Positions 1 to 8,208 of a stretch of 32,030 nucleotides of DNA are shown in pieces; positions within the stretch are counted from its first letter, which is position 1, and every line of letters starts with the position of its first letter. A program made the position numbers and the translations under genes. The notes below the pieces were generated by a model that was not told the origin of the DNA, did not search any database, and saw nothing but the letters and a program-made list of their open reading frames with translations. The DNA is taken from NCBI GenBank assembly GCA_038230415.1, contig JBBRNH010000070.1:1-32030 (forward strand), given 5' to 3'. This stretch comes from JBBRNH01 sp038230415. Lineage in GTDB: Bacteria; Bacteroidota; Bacteroidia; Cytophagales; Spirosomataceae.

Positions 1-1
1 T

Positions 2-235
2 TCAACAACCAACGAGTATAGGGTTACAACCGATCAGACAGGGGCGTTTAAGCAAACGATACACTGGGGAAATAATACGGCTAAATATGAATTCAATTCA
101 TATTTAGCCCAAAAAGACTCGAAATGGTACGGGCTTTCTAAATGCACTCTTGTACCAAGTAGCTGCACAATAGGTTATTCTTACGCCCAAATCAGACAGA
201 TTGCCATTACCTATACGGTTAGCCCGATCCCTTGA
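2..235 (+). CDS. 3' end of an unknown, possibly secreted protein (partial)
   Basis: An open frame enters from the window edge and runs 77 codons to a TGA at 233-235. I do not recognise the protein. The visible tail is rich in aromatic residues, Asn and Thr, and has two Cys (motif SKCTLVPSSC). It has no membrane segment. This stretch is AT-rich: bases 61-120 contain 20 G/C of 60, well below the genes that follow, so it may belong to a different, perhaps horizontally acquired, segment. A perfect 31-nt palindrome (79-109) lies inside the frame. The start and most of the protein are outside the window, and the frame could be fortuitous. Confidence 0.5.
   Translation, partial: STTNEYRVTTDQTGAFKQTIHWGNNTAKYEFNSYLAQKDSKWYGLSKCTLVPSSCTIGYSYAQIRQIAITYTVSPIP
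79..109. repeat. Perfect 31-nt palindrome (15-bp arms)
   Basis: Bases 79-93 (GGCTAAATATGAATT) are the exact reverse complement of 95-109, with a single central C at 94. It lies inside the partial frame at the window start. No T-run follows, so it is not a standard terminator. Its role is unknown. Confidence 0.85.
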
Positions 236-311
236 GGCTGGTCTTGTTCAAAAATGCTCATCAGAAAACCAATCGGGGGGCGTAAACAAAGAGGGTCATA
301 GTTCTACTGAT

Positions 312-1157
312 TTATAACACCAACACCGGCATCCAGAAAACCAGATCGCCGAGCCATCGGTAGCGTTCATTTTTGAGAAACCAAACCGGGTATCGCTGAA
401 TGGCATACAACGCCGTACTCATCAGGGCCAAAATCAGCGCGGCCCGCTGGGCAAAGCGGTCGTCGGTCAGAAAACACAGGCTGATTGCTCCCACCACCAC
501 AACCACCGTAAGCCAGCGCAAGACCACGTCGCAGGTGCCGAGACCCCAGGCCGTTGCCAATGAAAACACGGATCGCTGCGGAGTTTCGCGCCATTCAAAT
601 ACTGAAAACAGCAGCAAATTTTGGGCGCAGATGAGCAGAAACAACCCGGCTTCCGCCAGTTCGACACCCGAAACGGCGGGCCGTTGCGTCCAGACGCTAC
701 CCCAGATACCCGCCGAAAACAGTAATGCCACCAGCGGCTCTTTGAGCAGCAAGGCCGGATGGCGGGCCGGTAACTGAAAGACAATCAGCACGTAAGCCGC
801 GCAGATAAGCCCCAGCACTACGCCAAACCGAATTACGCCACCTGGCAAAAATAACCCCAGCCCTGCCGCCAGCACACCCGCCCCGGCCACAACCCCCCAC
901 AGCAAACCGGCATTGTTGCGGTGAAACTGATGCCGGGGTGTGGTTGGTGCGTCGGCCTTGCGGATGTCTAACAGCCGGTCGGCGGTATAGATGGCCCAGA
1001 CCACCAATGCCAGCACCGGCCACGTGGCCCAATGCACCGGGGCAACGGGGGGCAATGTCGAATCTGCGGGCTGAATTTCTGACAGCCGGACGGCCATCCG
1101 GTGCGAAAACACCGCCCCAATCACCACTGGCACCGATAAGTAGTAGGCCGTTTTCAC
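312..1157 (-). CDS. UbiA-like polytopic membrane protein
   Basis: A 281-residue, very hydrophobic protein with about seven or eight likely membrane segments. Near residue 57 the motif AIYTADRLLDIRKAD resembles the first aspartate-rich motif of UbiA-type prenyltransferases, but the usual NDxxDxxxD is incomplete and I see no clear second DxxxD motif. A changed substrate or a non-catalytic role is possible. The start is GTG at 1157. It lies one base after the TGA (1159-1161) of the upstream MOSC gene on the same strand, so the two are probably translationally coupled. The next in-frame Met is at residue 21, inside the first hydrophobic region, which favours the GTG. The family is likely and the function unknown. 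Confidence 0.65.
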   Translation of the reverse strand: MKTAYYLSVPVVIGAVFSHRMAVRLSEIQPADSTLPPVAPVHWATWPVLALVVWAIYTADRLLDIRKADAPTTPRHQFHRNNAGLLWGVVAGAGVLAAGLGLFLPGGVIRFGVVLGLICAAYVLIVFQLPARHPALLLKEPLVALLFSAGIWGSVWTQRPAVSGVELAEAGLFLLICAQNLLLFSVFEWRETPQRSVFSLATAWGLGTCDVVLRWLTVVVVVGAISLCFLTDDRFAQRAALILALMSTALYAIQRYPVWFLKNERYRWLGDLVFWMPVLVL

Positions 1158-1158
1158 G

Positions 1159-2010
1159 TCAGAGCCAGGTTTTCTGCCGCCGAATCACGCCAACTGCATC
1201 GCCAACGCGCACGACCTGTCCGGTTGATGAGTGGTCGGCGATGGCGTTGGCGGCAAAGATGATATTGTTGTTTACCCGCCGATACGTCGCCAGGGTTTTG
1301 AGCGGTTCCAGTCCCTTGAGGCCCGTTTGCGGGTCAATCGTGGTCAGCACGCACCGGACGCAGGGTTTTGGGCCATAAAACGTGGCCGGGCCGAGCGTGT
1401 ATTCAGCCCAGGCATCTTCGTCGTGCGGCCCCGAAATGCCCGAAACCACGATGTTGGGCCGGAACCGGGCCATCTCGATGGGTTCGGGTAGTCGGCGGTT
1501 CAGTTCATCGAGCGATTCCTGACTGGCAACTAAATACGGGAACCCATCGGCAAAACTAACTATTGGGTAGGCTTCGGGCGTATCAGACCGGACATAGCTC
1601 GACGTGATGGCCCGGCGCGTTCGGTCGGGCATGAACACCAACCGGCAGGGCTGCACCAACACCCGGCTAAACCAGGCATCGGCTTCGTCACTCACGGCAA
1701 CGGCCCCCACATTATCACTGTCCCAGATACTCACCGGAATCGGAATCAGGGTGTCGGGTTCGGGAATGAGCGGCACCGTCAGCGCGTCGTCGGGGGCGTA
1801 TCGGTGCCAGACGCGGAGGGTTTCGCCCGCAATAGCCACGTCAATCAGGGCCATGTTGGGGTTAGCGCGTTGGGTAATAAAATTACCGGCGGGCGTAACG
1901 AGCATAAACCGCCGGTCGTGCCGGAAGCCTTTTTCGTCAACAACGGCCTCGGCAACGGCAATGCCACCGAGCGATTTTATTGGGTAGAGGTGGAGGGATT
2001 GGATTTGCAT
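1159..2010 (-). CDS. MOSC domain protein (YcbX-like)
   Basis: A 283-residue protein. It opens with the MOSC N-terminal beta-barrel signature (IQSLHLYPIKSLGG, residues 3-16). A C-terminal MOSC domain carries the motif KPCVRCVLTTID near residues 215-226, whose Cys is the conserved position of this superfamily. MOSC proteins bind the molybdenum cofactor or handle sulfur. E. coli YcbX and the mitochondrial mARC proteins reduce N-hydroxylated compounds such as 6-hydroxylaminopurine. The ferredoxin domain found at the C-terminus of YcbX is absent, so the electron donor must be a separate protein. The start is ATG at 2010. It is followed one base later by the UbiA-like gene. The family is secure; the substrate is not known. 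Confidence 0.85.
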   Translation of the reverse strand: MQIQSLHLYPIKSLGGIAVAEAVVDEKGFRHDRRFMLVTPAGNFITQRANPNMALIDVAIAGETLRVWHRYAPDDALTVPLIPEPDTLIPIPVSIWDSDNVGAVAVSDEADAWFSRVLVQPCRLVFMPDRTRRAITSSYVRSDTPEAYPIVSFADGFPYLVASQESLDELNRRLPEPIEMARFRPNIVVSGISGPHDEDAWAEYTLGPATFYGPKPCVRCVLTTIDPQTGLKGLEPLKTLATYRRVNNNIIFAANAIADHSSTGQVVRVGDAVGVIRRQKTWL

Positions 2011-2028
2011 ATATTCTGGACATCAGAT

Positions 2029-2081
2029 GCAAGAGAAAAGACAAAACCGCCGTGTATGTGGAATGTAGTCTTTTCTCTTGC
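2029..2081. repeat. Inverted repeat, 14-bp arms, between the MOSC gene and gcvT
   Basis: GCAAGAGAAAAGAC (2029-2042) is exactly complementary to 2068-2081, with a 25-nt spacer. On the + strand it is followed by CGTCTTTTTTCTC. Both flanking genes run leftward, so a terminator for gcvT would have to read on the minus strand, where no clean T-run follows. It is best treated as an intergenic stem-loop of unknown role. Confidence 0.7.
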
Positions 2082-2097
2082 GTCTTTTTTCTCGTGT

Positions 2098-3210
2098 CTA
2101 ATTAGAAGACTTAACAAACGGCAGTTTTACCACCTCGGCCCGCAGCAGTTTGTCGCGCACCTGCACAAAGAGTTCGGTGCCGGGTTTGCTCAGTGCCGTT
2201 GGCACATACCCCATGCCGATGCCCTGCCCCAGCGTTGGCGACTGTGTGCCGGACGTAACCTCACCCACAACGATTCCATCGGCGGTGCAGAGCGGATAAT
2301 GGGCGCGGGGAATGCCCCGTTCCTGCATCACAAAGCCCACTAACCGGCGCGAAAGCCCGGCCTGCTTTTGCAGCAGGAGTGCGTCGGCATTCACGAAATC
2401 ATGCGTGAACTTGGTAACCCAGCCCAGCCCGGCTTCGAGGGGCGATGTCGTATCAGTGATGTCGTTTCCGTAGAGACAGTAGCCCATTTCTAGCCGGAGC
2501 GTATCGCGTGCGCCTAAGCCAATGGGTTTGATACCAACCGATGCGCCCGCCTGTATAATGGCCTGCCAAACGGCTTCGGCCTGTTCATTGGCTACATAAA
2601 TCTCGAAACCACCCGCGCCGGTGTAGCCTGTGGCAGAGATGATTACGTTTGGGAAACCGGCGAAATCGGCTTTCTCGAATGTATAATAATCCATTGCGTC
2701 GAGCAGCACATCCGTAAGGGGTTGCAGGGCCTGGGCAGCTTTTGGCCCCTGCACGGCAAAGAGACAAAGGCCGTCAGACACGTTAATAAGTTCGACCTCG
2801 CCCGATTCGCGGGCCTCGTTGGTCACGTGCTGATTGATCCAGTTCCAGTCTTTTTCGATGTTCGAGGCATTCACCACCAGCATAAACTCGGTCGGGCTGA
2901 GTTGATACACCAACAGGTCGTCAACCACGCCCCCGGTATCGTTGGGCAGGTAACTATACTGTATTTTTCCGTCGTAGAGCGCGGCTGCGTCGTTGGCCGA
3001 CACGCGCTGAATGAGGGCGAGTGCGCCGGGGCCTTTGATGATAAATTCGCCCATGTGCGAGACATCAAACACGCCCACACCCCGCCGAACGGTGTGGTGT
3101 TCGTCGAGGTCAGATGAATAGCGAACGGGCATTTCGTACCCGGCAAACGGTACGATTTTAGCACCAAGCTGCTGATGAACAGCGTGTAAGGGAACTTGTT
3201 TGAAGATCAT
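2098..3210 (-). CDS. gcvT: Aminomethyltransferase, glycine cleavage system T protein
   Basis: A 370-residue protein, normal length for bacterial GcvT. It moves the methylene group from the aminomethyl-lipoyl arm of H protein to tetrahydrofolate and releases ammonia. Recognisable segments are the N-terminal PLHAVHQQLGAKIVPFAGYEMPV and FDVSHMGEF near residues 48-56. The VNASNIEKDWNWI segment holds the conserved Asp near residue 120. GYTGAGGFEIYV and GLGARDTLRLEMGYCLYGND follow, then the C-terminal barrel with GEVTSGTQSPTLGQGIGMGYV. The start is ATG at 3210. No gcvH or gcvP is nearby, so the system is dispersed in this genome. The function is secure. Confidence 0.96.
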   Translation of the reverse strand: MIFKQVPLHAVHQQLGAKIVPFAGYEMPVRYSSDLDEHHTVRRGVGVFDVSHMGEFIIKGPGALALIQRVSANDAAALYDGKIQYSYLPNDTGGVVDDLLVYQLSPTEFMLVVNASNIEKDWNWINQHVTNEARESGEVELINVSDGLCLFAVQGPKAAQALQPLTDVLLDAMDYYTFEKADFAGFPNVIISATGYTGAGGFEIYVANEQAEAVWQAIIQAGASVGIKPIGLGARDTLRLEMGYCLYGNDITDTTSPLEAGLGWVTKFTHDFVNADALLLQKQAGLSRRLVGFVMQERGIPRAHYPLCTADGIVVGEVTSGTQSPTLGQGIGMGYVPTALSKPGTELFVQVRDKLLRAEVVKLPFVKSSN

Positions 3211-3262
3211 GAAAGGGAAGTGACAAGGTATTTTGTGCGTAAATTTAGTGATTGTTGCCTGC

Positions 3263-3371
3263 GTAGAGACCGGCCCGGCATTCCGGCATAGTTGCGTCTC
3301 CTTTTATCTGACCACATACCATTCAACCGAGAAGAGACGCAATTGTGCCGGAACGCCGGGCCGGTCTTTAC
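3263..3371. repeat. REP-like long imperfect inverted repeat (38-bp arms)
   Basis: Arms 3263-3300 and 3334-3371 match at 34 of 38 positions when one is reverse-complemented, with a 33-nt spacer. Each arm runs from GTAGAGACCGGCCCGGC or its variant to GTTGCGTCTC. The right arm overlaps the end of deoC, whose TAA stop is read from bases 3368-3370. It separates deoC from gcvT. Confidence 0.85.
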
Positions 3372-4009
3372 ACTGGCAACCGCGCCACCGTCAGCCGCTC
3401 GATACCGGCATCAATGAGTTGTTCCATATCCTGACTCGTTGCTCCGTCTGCCATGATTTTCACGCCTACCGACATCGGCACCAACGCCCGGAACGCCAAC
3501 GCCTGTTTCAGCCCGAAATCATCACCAATGAACCCGGTGCGGTCTTTCAGGAAGTCGGCCCCGGCATCGGCGGCTGTCTTCACCATTTTTTCGAGCAAAT
3601 CCTGGGTCAATAGTGCTGACTCCAGGATCACCGTAATCAGCCGTTCCTGGGCGTGGGCCATCGCCACGAGTTTGGCAAATTCGATTTTGAGCCAGACCGA
3701 TGTCGGCGAGAACAAGGCCGACGTATTCAGCACGACTTCAACTTCGGTGGCCCCGTCTTTCAGGGCTAACTCTAATTCAAGCTGTTTGGCTTCGGTGCGC
3801 TGGTAGCCAAACGGAAACCCCACCACCGCCGACAGCACTGCCGGGTGTGCATCGCCGAGTTCGCGCCGGATTTTCTTGACCCAAAAAGGCGCAACGGTCA
3901 GCCCGGCCAGGCCAAGTTGGGTGAGGTCGTCAATGGCTTCGTATTGCTCGGCGATGGTTACGCCGGGGTGCAGCAGGGCGCGTTCGAGGTATGGAAACAG
4001 ATGATTCAT
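3368..4009 (-). CDS. deoC: Deoxyribose-phosphate aldolase
   Basis: A 213-residue class I aldolase that cleaves 2-deoxyribose 5-phosphate to glyceraldehyde 3-phosphate and acetaldehyde in deoxynucleoside catabolism. Visible motifs are GFPFGYQRTEAK (residues 64-75) and TEVEVVLNTSALFS, where the acidic and Asn positions match the family. FLKDRTGF carries the expected Schiff-base Lys. VGVKIMADGATS matches the usual VKxxGG-type strand with the second catalytic Lys. The sequence is somewhat divergent: FLKDRTGF replaces the usual FIKTSTGF. The start is ATG at 4009. The last codon and stop lie within the right arm of a repeat at 3263-3371. The gene diverges from the large surface protein, with a 48-nt gap. 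Confidence 0.88.
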   Translation of the reverse strand: MNHLFPYLERALLHPGVTIAEQYEAIDDLTQLGLAGLTVAPFWVKKIRRELGDAHPAVLSAVVGFPFGYQRTEAKQLELELALKDGATEVEVVLNTSALFSPTSVWLKIEFAKLVAMAHAQERLITVILESALLTQDLLEKMVKTAADAGADFLKDRTGFIGDDFGLKQALAFRALVPMSVGVKIMADGATSQDMEQLIDAGIERLTVARLPV

Positions 4010-4057
4010 TATTTTTTAGTAGCTTAGGGTCAACAATTTATACTTGATTCTTCGGGA

Positions 4058-6706
4058 ATGATGCGGCTTTTTTGGTTAGTAGCTTTGGGGTTTATGCTGT
4101 CACCGGGTGCTGTGCTGGCCCAAACGATATACAGCGGCAGTATAACCCGCGCCAACCGCAATACGGCCAACGCAACCGTTGCGCCAAATCTATACGGGGT
4201 GAATGTGCAATTCTGGATTGGCGATAAAGATATCGCGCTCATGCCCAGAACGCTGAAAATCTACCTGTATCGCAAACGAGACCGGGTGCTGATGGCTACT
4301 CTCGACGGGCAACTCCAGGCGTTCAATCCCACCTACACCTTCGGGCATCTTTGCAACCCCGACATCAGCACGGGCGTGGCTCAGGTCTATTATTCAGCCG
4401 ATATTGACCTGAGTTCGGCGGTTTATGGCGATGCCGATGGCTACTATTTTGTGAATGAGCCGATTGGTAATCGCGTGGCGGCCAACAACCATACGTCCAC
4501 CAAAATGGTACTGTATCACTGGTTTGCGCCCGCGTTTCTGTTCGGCCAGCCAGACGGTTCCGGCCCCGGCAAAACCGCCACCAGCATGACCGGCAACCTG
4601 ACCTATAACTGCCAGACCACCCAAGGCTGGGCTTCTTTTGGTGCCTCTGCCGCCTTGCCCCTCACCGAGCAGTACAAAGTCTCGCCCAACCCCGTTTTGC
4701 AGGTTAAGGTCATACCCGCCAACCCGCTTGCCGGTGCGCCGGGGGGTGTTTTAACCGAAGTTGCCTGGCAAGGCTTATACAGTTCGGCGCGGCCCCTGCC
4801 GGGTGGCACCTGGACGGGCAGCAGTTTTGCCGGGAGTAATGCCGGGATGGTCGGTTTCCGGTACACGCCATCGGCCAATGTAGCGGCTGGCACATACAGT
4901 GTAGCGGCTCTGTATCAGCAGTTTCTCAACGGCATAAAGGTCGCCGAAGGGCTTACCGAAAGCACGTTGGTCTATACGTTTTGCCCGACTATCCCGCCCC
5001 CGGCTCTGAAAATCAGTCAGGTGGGCCAGCCGGGTGTGCCAGCATCGGCCACGCTTTGCCCCGGTCAGCGGCTCCAGATCAATGCGAGTAACGGCGAACG
5101 GCGGTCGCGGTTCAAATGGTATAAAGACACCAACATCCTGCCCGAAGAAGATTCGGTGCTGGTGGTTGACACGCCGGGCGATTACCGGGTAACGGTCTCA
5201 CAGTTAAACGTTTGTGACGAAGCCAAACCGCCCGCTATCAACATCAGGGCCTCGGTTGCGCCCACCGTCAGCGTCAGCAGCGATGCCGGAACCGGGCCGG
5301 GGGTACTTTGCCAGGCTACACCCGTTAGTATCCGGGCCGTTGTGCAACCCGTTGGCAGCACGGTTCAATGGCAACGCAACGGCGGCTTATTATCAGGAGC
5401 CACGAACCAGACCCTTGCTGCCCGCGAAACCGGCCAATACACGGCTTTGGTAACGGGGCCGGGCGGTTGCACGGTGCTGTCGGCTCCGGTGGCTCTCACG
5501 TTGTCGGTGGTGCCAAACGCGGTCATCAAACCCGTTGCCAAACCCGGTATATGCCCCGGTGGAAACCGAATCCTCCACGCCGAAACTGACCTCGGCTACC
5601 GCTACCAGTGGCAACGCAACGGCCAGCCCGTCGGCAACGCAACCGCCGACTCAGTAGCCGCCGGCGAGCCAGGAACATACACCGTGCGGGTTACGTCGGC
5701 GGGCGGTTGCACGGCCTTATCAGCGGGCGTAGTGTTGACCCCATTTCAGGCCATCACGCCAACCATCGGGGGCGATACGTTGCTGTGCGTCGGGGCAACG
5801 GGGCGAATCATGGCCTCGCCCGGCACGGCAACGGCCTTTCGCTGGATAGTCAATGGGCAGGTTGCCGGTGCAAACGCCACGCTGACCATCAGCGAACCGG
5901 GCCGGTATGATCTGCAACTGACCGATGTTAACGGCTGCCCCAGTGCGGTAGTGAGCGCGTCGGTGCGGTCGGTAAGTGCGCTTACGATGCAGATAGACAG
6001 CATTTTACCCGTTTGCGGCCCCCAGAATCCAGCCGTTCGGTTGCGGGCTTCGGTGCCGGGCGGTACGTTTTCGGGGCCGGGCGTAACGGCTGATCGCTTC
6101 GACCCGGCGCGGGCGGGCGTTGGGCGGCACACCATTCTATACCGGCTCAACACCGGAGCGGCCACCTGCCAGCAGGCCGAAGCCCGGCAAATAGCCGTTG
6201 TGCGGCCCCTGCCCGTTGTGCAACTGCCCCGGCAAATCACCGTTCCGCCCGATGTGCCGGTTGCTATGCCCGGAAACATCGGCCCGGCCTACCGCTATGG
6301 CTGGAGTCCGGCAACGGGGTTGAGCAACCCAACATCGGCCACGCCGATGGTCACGCTCGATCAGACAACTACCTTTCGGCTCCGGCTAACAGATTCGTTT
6401 GGCTGCATTGGCGAAGACACGATTCAGGTGCTGGTAGTGCGCCGGGTGCTGGTTCCCACGATTTTCACGCCCAATAACGACGGCCAAAACGACACCTGGG
6501 CGTTGACGGGTATCAGCGAGTTTCCGCAGGCCGATGTCCGGGTTTTTGACCGCTGGGGCAGTGTGGTATTCTGGTCGGTGGGTTACGGGCAACCGTTCGA
6601 CGGAACGCAGCACGGAACCGCTCTCCCGGTTGGCCTGTATACCTTCGCCATCACCACCCGTGCCGATTTGCCCGTTCAGCGCGGAACGCTGGTTTTGGTG
6701 CGCTGA
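4058..6706 (+). CDS. Secreted multi-Ig-domain protein with gliding motility-associated C-terminal domain
   Basis: An 882-residue exported protein. A signal peptide (MMRLFWLVALGFMLSPGAVLAQ) ends in a typical cleavage site near residue 22. The first 300 or so residues form an unrecognised region. Repeated Ig/PKD-like units of about 80-90 residues follow, each with a Cys pair and the framework WQRNG or FKWYKD (around residues 320-700). The last 90 or so residues are the gliding motility-associated (CHU_C) domain: VPTIFTPNNDGQNDTWALTGI, VRVFDRWGSVVF and LPVGLYTFAI. In Bacteroidota this domain acts as a type B sorting signal for the type IX secretion system and cell-surface attachment. Either of two adjacent ATGs (4058 or 4061) may be the start. 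A surface or adhesin role is an inference from architecture. Confidence 0.88.
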   Translation: MMRLFWLVALGFMLSPGAVLAQTIYSGSITRANRNTANATVAPNLYGVNVQFWIGDKDIALMPRTLKIYLYRKRDRVLMATLDGQLQAFNPTYTFGHLCNPDISTGVAQVYYSADIDLSSAVYGDADGYYFVNEPIGNRVAANNHTSTKMVLYHWFAPAFLFGQPDGSGPGKTATSMTGNLTYNCQTTQGWASFGASAALPLTEQYKVSPNPVLQVKVIPANPLAGAPGGVLTEVAWQGLYSSARPLPGGTWTGSSFAGSNAGMVGFRYTPSANVAAGTYSVAALYQQFLNGIKVAEGLTESTLVYTFCPTIPPPALKISQVGQPGVPASATLCPGQRLQINASNGERRSRFKWYKDTNILPEEDSVLVVDTPGDYRVTVSQLNVCDEAKPPAINIRASVAPTVSVSSDAGTGPGVLCQATPVSIRAVVQPVGSTVQWQRNGGLLSGATNQTLAARETGQYTALVTGPGGCTVLSAPVALTLSVVPNAVIKPVAKPGICPGGNRILHAETDLGYRYQWQRNGQPVGNATADSVAAGEPGTYTVRVTSAGGCTALSAGVVLTPFQAITPTIGGDTLLCVGATGRIMASPGTATAFRWIVNGQVAGANATLTISEPGRYDLQLTDVNGCPSAVVSASVRSVSALTMQIDSILPVCGPQNPAVRLRASVPGGTFSGPGVTADRFDPARAGVGRHTILYRLNTGAATCQQAEARQIAVVRPLPVVQLPRQITVPPDVPVAMPGNIGPAYRYGWSPATGLSNPTSATPMVTLDQTTTFRLRLTDSFGCIGEDTIQVLVVRRVLVPTIFTPNNDGQNDTWALTGISEFPQADVRVFDRWGSVVFWSVGYGQPFDGTQHGTALPVGLYTFAITTRADLPVQRGTLVLVR

Positions 6707-6719
6707 CGGATTGCTGGCC

Positions 6720-6727
6720 TACTTTTG
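6720..6727 (+). promoter_or_regulatory. -7 promoter element TACTTTTG of the small membrane protein gene
   Basis: TACTTTTG matches the Bacteroidota -7 consensus TAnnTTTG. A TTG at 6695-6697 lies 22 nt upstream as a possible -33 element. The element ends five bases before the ATG at 6732, so the mRNA would have almost no leader. Confidence 0.5.
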
Positions 6728-6731
6728 CCGG

Positions 6732-6971
6732 ATGGAACTGGCTATTGAGATTTTGGGGTGGATTGCCTCGGTGTTGATTGTGGGCGCATACGCCCTGAAT
6801 TTGCGGGGAACCCTGCCCACCACCGACCAACGGTATATCTGGGCCAATATCGTTGGCGGTTGCTTTTTTGTGGTCAACACGCTTGCCCACCATGCCTACC
6901 CGTCGGCTTTCGTGAATGTGGTGTGGGTGCTGATTGCAGTGGTTTCTATCCTGCAAAAACGGCGTTTTTAA
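6732..6971 (+). CDS. Small CBU_0592-like membrane protein
   Basis: A 79-residue protein with about three membrane helices: residues 4-24 (EILGWIASVLIVGAYAL), 36-52 (YIWANIVGGCFFVVNTL) and 58-75 (SAFVNVVWVLIAVVSIL). The pattern GWIASxLIxxAYxLN, then LxxNxxGGxxxxxNT, then PSxxxNVVWxxI resembles the CBU_0592 family, whose function is not known. The ATG at 6732 was chosen because it sits just after a good -7 element and begins the conserved part. The in-frame open stretch upstream runs antiparallel to nothing known and overlaps the previous gene's C-terminus. The gene is followed by a compound inverted repeat. Confidence 0.72.
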   Translation: MELAIEILGWIASVLIVGAYALNLRGTLPTTDQRYIWANIVGGCFFVVNTLAHHAYPSAFVNVVWVLIAVVSILQKRRF

Positions 6972-6979
6972 TTCATTGT

Positions 6980-7092
6980 CCGACCACCCCCAACCCCCTC
7001 CTAAAACAGGAGGGGGCTTCTCAAAAGCGGAGCTTTTGCTACGTTTCAGGCTAAGCCCCCTCCTGTTTTAGGAGGGGGTTGGGGGTGGTCGG
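6980..7092. repeat. Compound GC-rich inverted repeat, copy 1
   Basis: Arms of 39 nt (6980-7018 and 7054-7092) are perfect reverse complements. Each arm holds its own hairpin, CCCCCTCCT-loop-AGGAGGGGG, next to ACCACCCCCAA. The centre (7019-7053) is unlike those of the other two copies and has its own AAAAGC/GCTTTT hairpin. It fills the gap between two convergent genes. Confidence 0.92.
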
Positions 7093-7097
7093 GCGGT

Positions 7098-8027
7098 TTA
7101 CAGCGTATCCAACACGGCGTTCATCGTTCTGACGGCATCGGCAGATTTAGCAAACATCGCCTGCTCGTCGTCGCTGAGTTTGTAATCTACGATTTTCTCC
7201 CAGCCCGATTTACCGATTACCACCGGCACACCGAGGCAAATGTCCGACTGTCCGTATTCGCCATCCAAGGCCACGCAGCAGGGAAAAATGTGCTTTTGGT
7301 CGCGCACGATGCTCTCGACCAATGCCGCCGTAGCCGCGCCCGGCGCATACCAGGCCGAGGTGCCGATGAGCTTGGTCAGCGTGGCTCCGCCAACCATCGT
7401 ATCAGCCGCTACTTTTTGCAGCGCGTCGGCATCCAGAAACTGACTCACCGGAACGCCATTGCGGGTGGCAAGGCGGGTCAGCGGAATCATGGTTGTGTCG
7501 CCATGACCGCCCACTACGGTGGCGTGAATGTCGTTTGGCGGGCAATCCATCGCCAGCGACAGGTAGGTTTTGAACCGCGCCGAATCAAGCACACCGCCCA
7601 GGCCGATGATCCGGTTTTTGGGTATGCCTGACGATTTCAGAGCCAGATAGGTCATGGTATCCATCGGGTTCGAGACGATGATGATAATGGCATCGGGCGA
7701 GTGTTTCAGGATGTTTTCGGTCACGCCCTTCACAATGTTGGCGTTGGTGCCGATGAGTTCTTCGCGGGTCATGCCGGGCTTGCGGGGAATCCCGGACGTG
7801 ATTACAACTACGGCAGAACCAGCGGTTTTGGCGTAATCGTTGGTTGAGCCGGTAATTTTGGTATCGAAGCCCAGCAGCGTGGCCGTCTGGAACATATCGA
7901 GGGCTTTGCCTTCGCTGAGACCGTCTTTGATGTCTAAAAGAACGAGTTCCTGGGCGAGTTCCCGGCGAATGATGTTATCGGCGGTGGTGGCTCCAACGGC
8001 CCCGGCCCCAACTACGGTGATTTTCAT
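7098..8027 (-). CDS. mdh: Malate dehydrogenase (LDH-like type)
   Basis: A 309-residue NAD-dependent dehydrogenase that interconverts malate and oxaloacetate in the TCA cycle. The N-terminus carries the dinucleotide-binding motif VVGAGAVGATTA (residues 5-16). VITSGIPRKPGMTREELI holds the mobile-loop Arg that marks malate over lactate specificity. VSNPMDTMTYLA, the Asp/Arg region GGVLDSARFKTYL and the catalytic His in VVGGHGDTTMIPL follow in order. The length fits the family. The start is ATG at 8027. The stop lies five bases from the copy 1 repeat. The function is secure. Confidence 0.96.
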   Translation of the reverse strand: MKITVVGAGAVGATTADNIIRRELAQELVLLDIKDGLSEGKALDMFQTATLLGFDTKITGSTNDYAKTAGSAVVVITSGIPRKPGMTREELIGTNANIVKGVTENILKHSPDAIIIIVSNPMDTMTYLALKSSGIPKNRIIGLGGVLDSARFKTYLSLAMDCPPNDIHATVVGGHGDTTMIPLTRLATRNGVPVSQFLDADALQKVAADTMVGGATLTKLIGTSAWYAPGAATAALVESIVRDQKHIFPCCVALDGEYGQSDICLGVPVVIGKSGWEKIVDYKLSDDEQAMFAKSADAVRTMNAVLDTL

Positions 8028-8208
8028 TGTGTATTGCTAACGGTTATGACTAAAAATGAGCCGCTAAATTACGGCCCGATTGCCAACGGTAATGGCTCTG
8101 CCCGGAAAGTTTAGCCCGGTGGGTCAAAATTTGAAATAGTTTCAGCCTGTTTTGTGTTTACTGTATGCTGGCTGTTCCAGCCTTGAAAACCAACCATATA
8201 CCAGCCAA

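Noticed and set aside
6980..7092. CRISPR array or terminator reading of the GC-rich repeats
   Set aside because: They are paired inverted arms and not direct repeats with spacers, and no T-run follows either hairpin.
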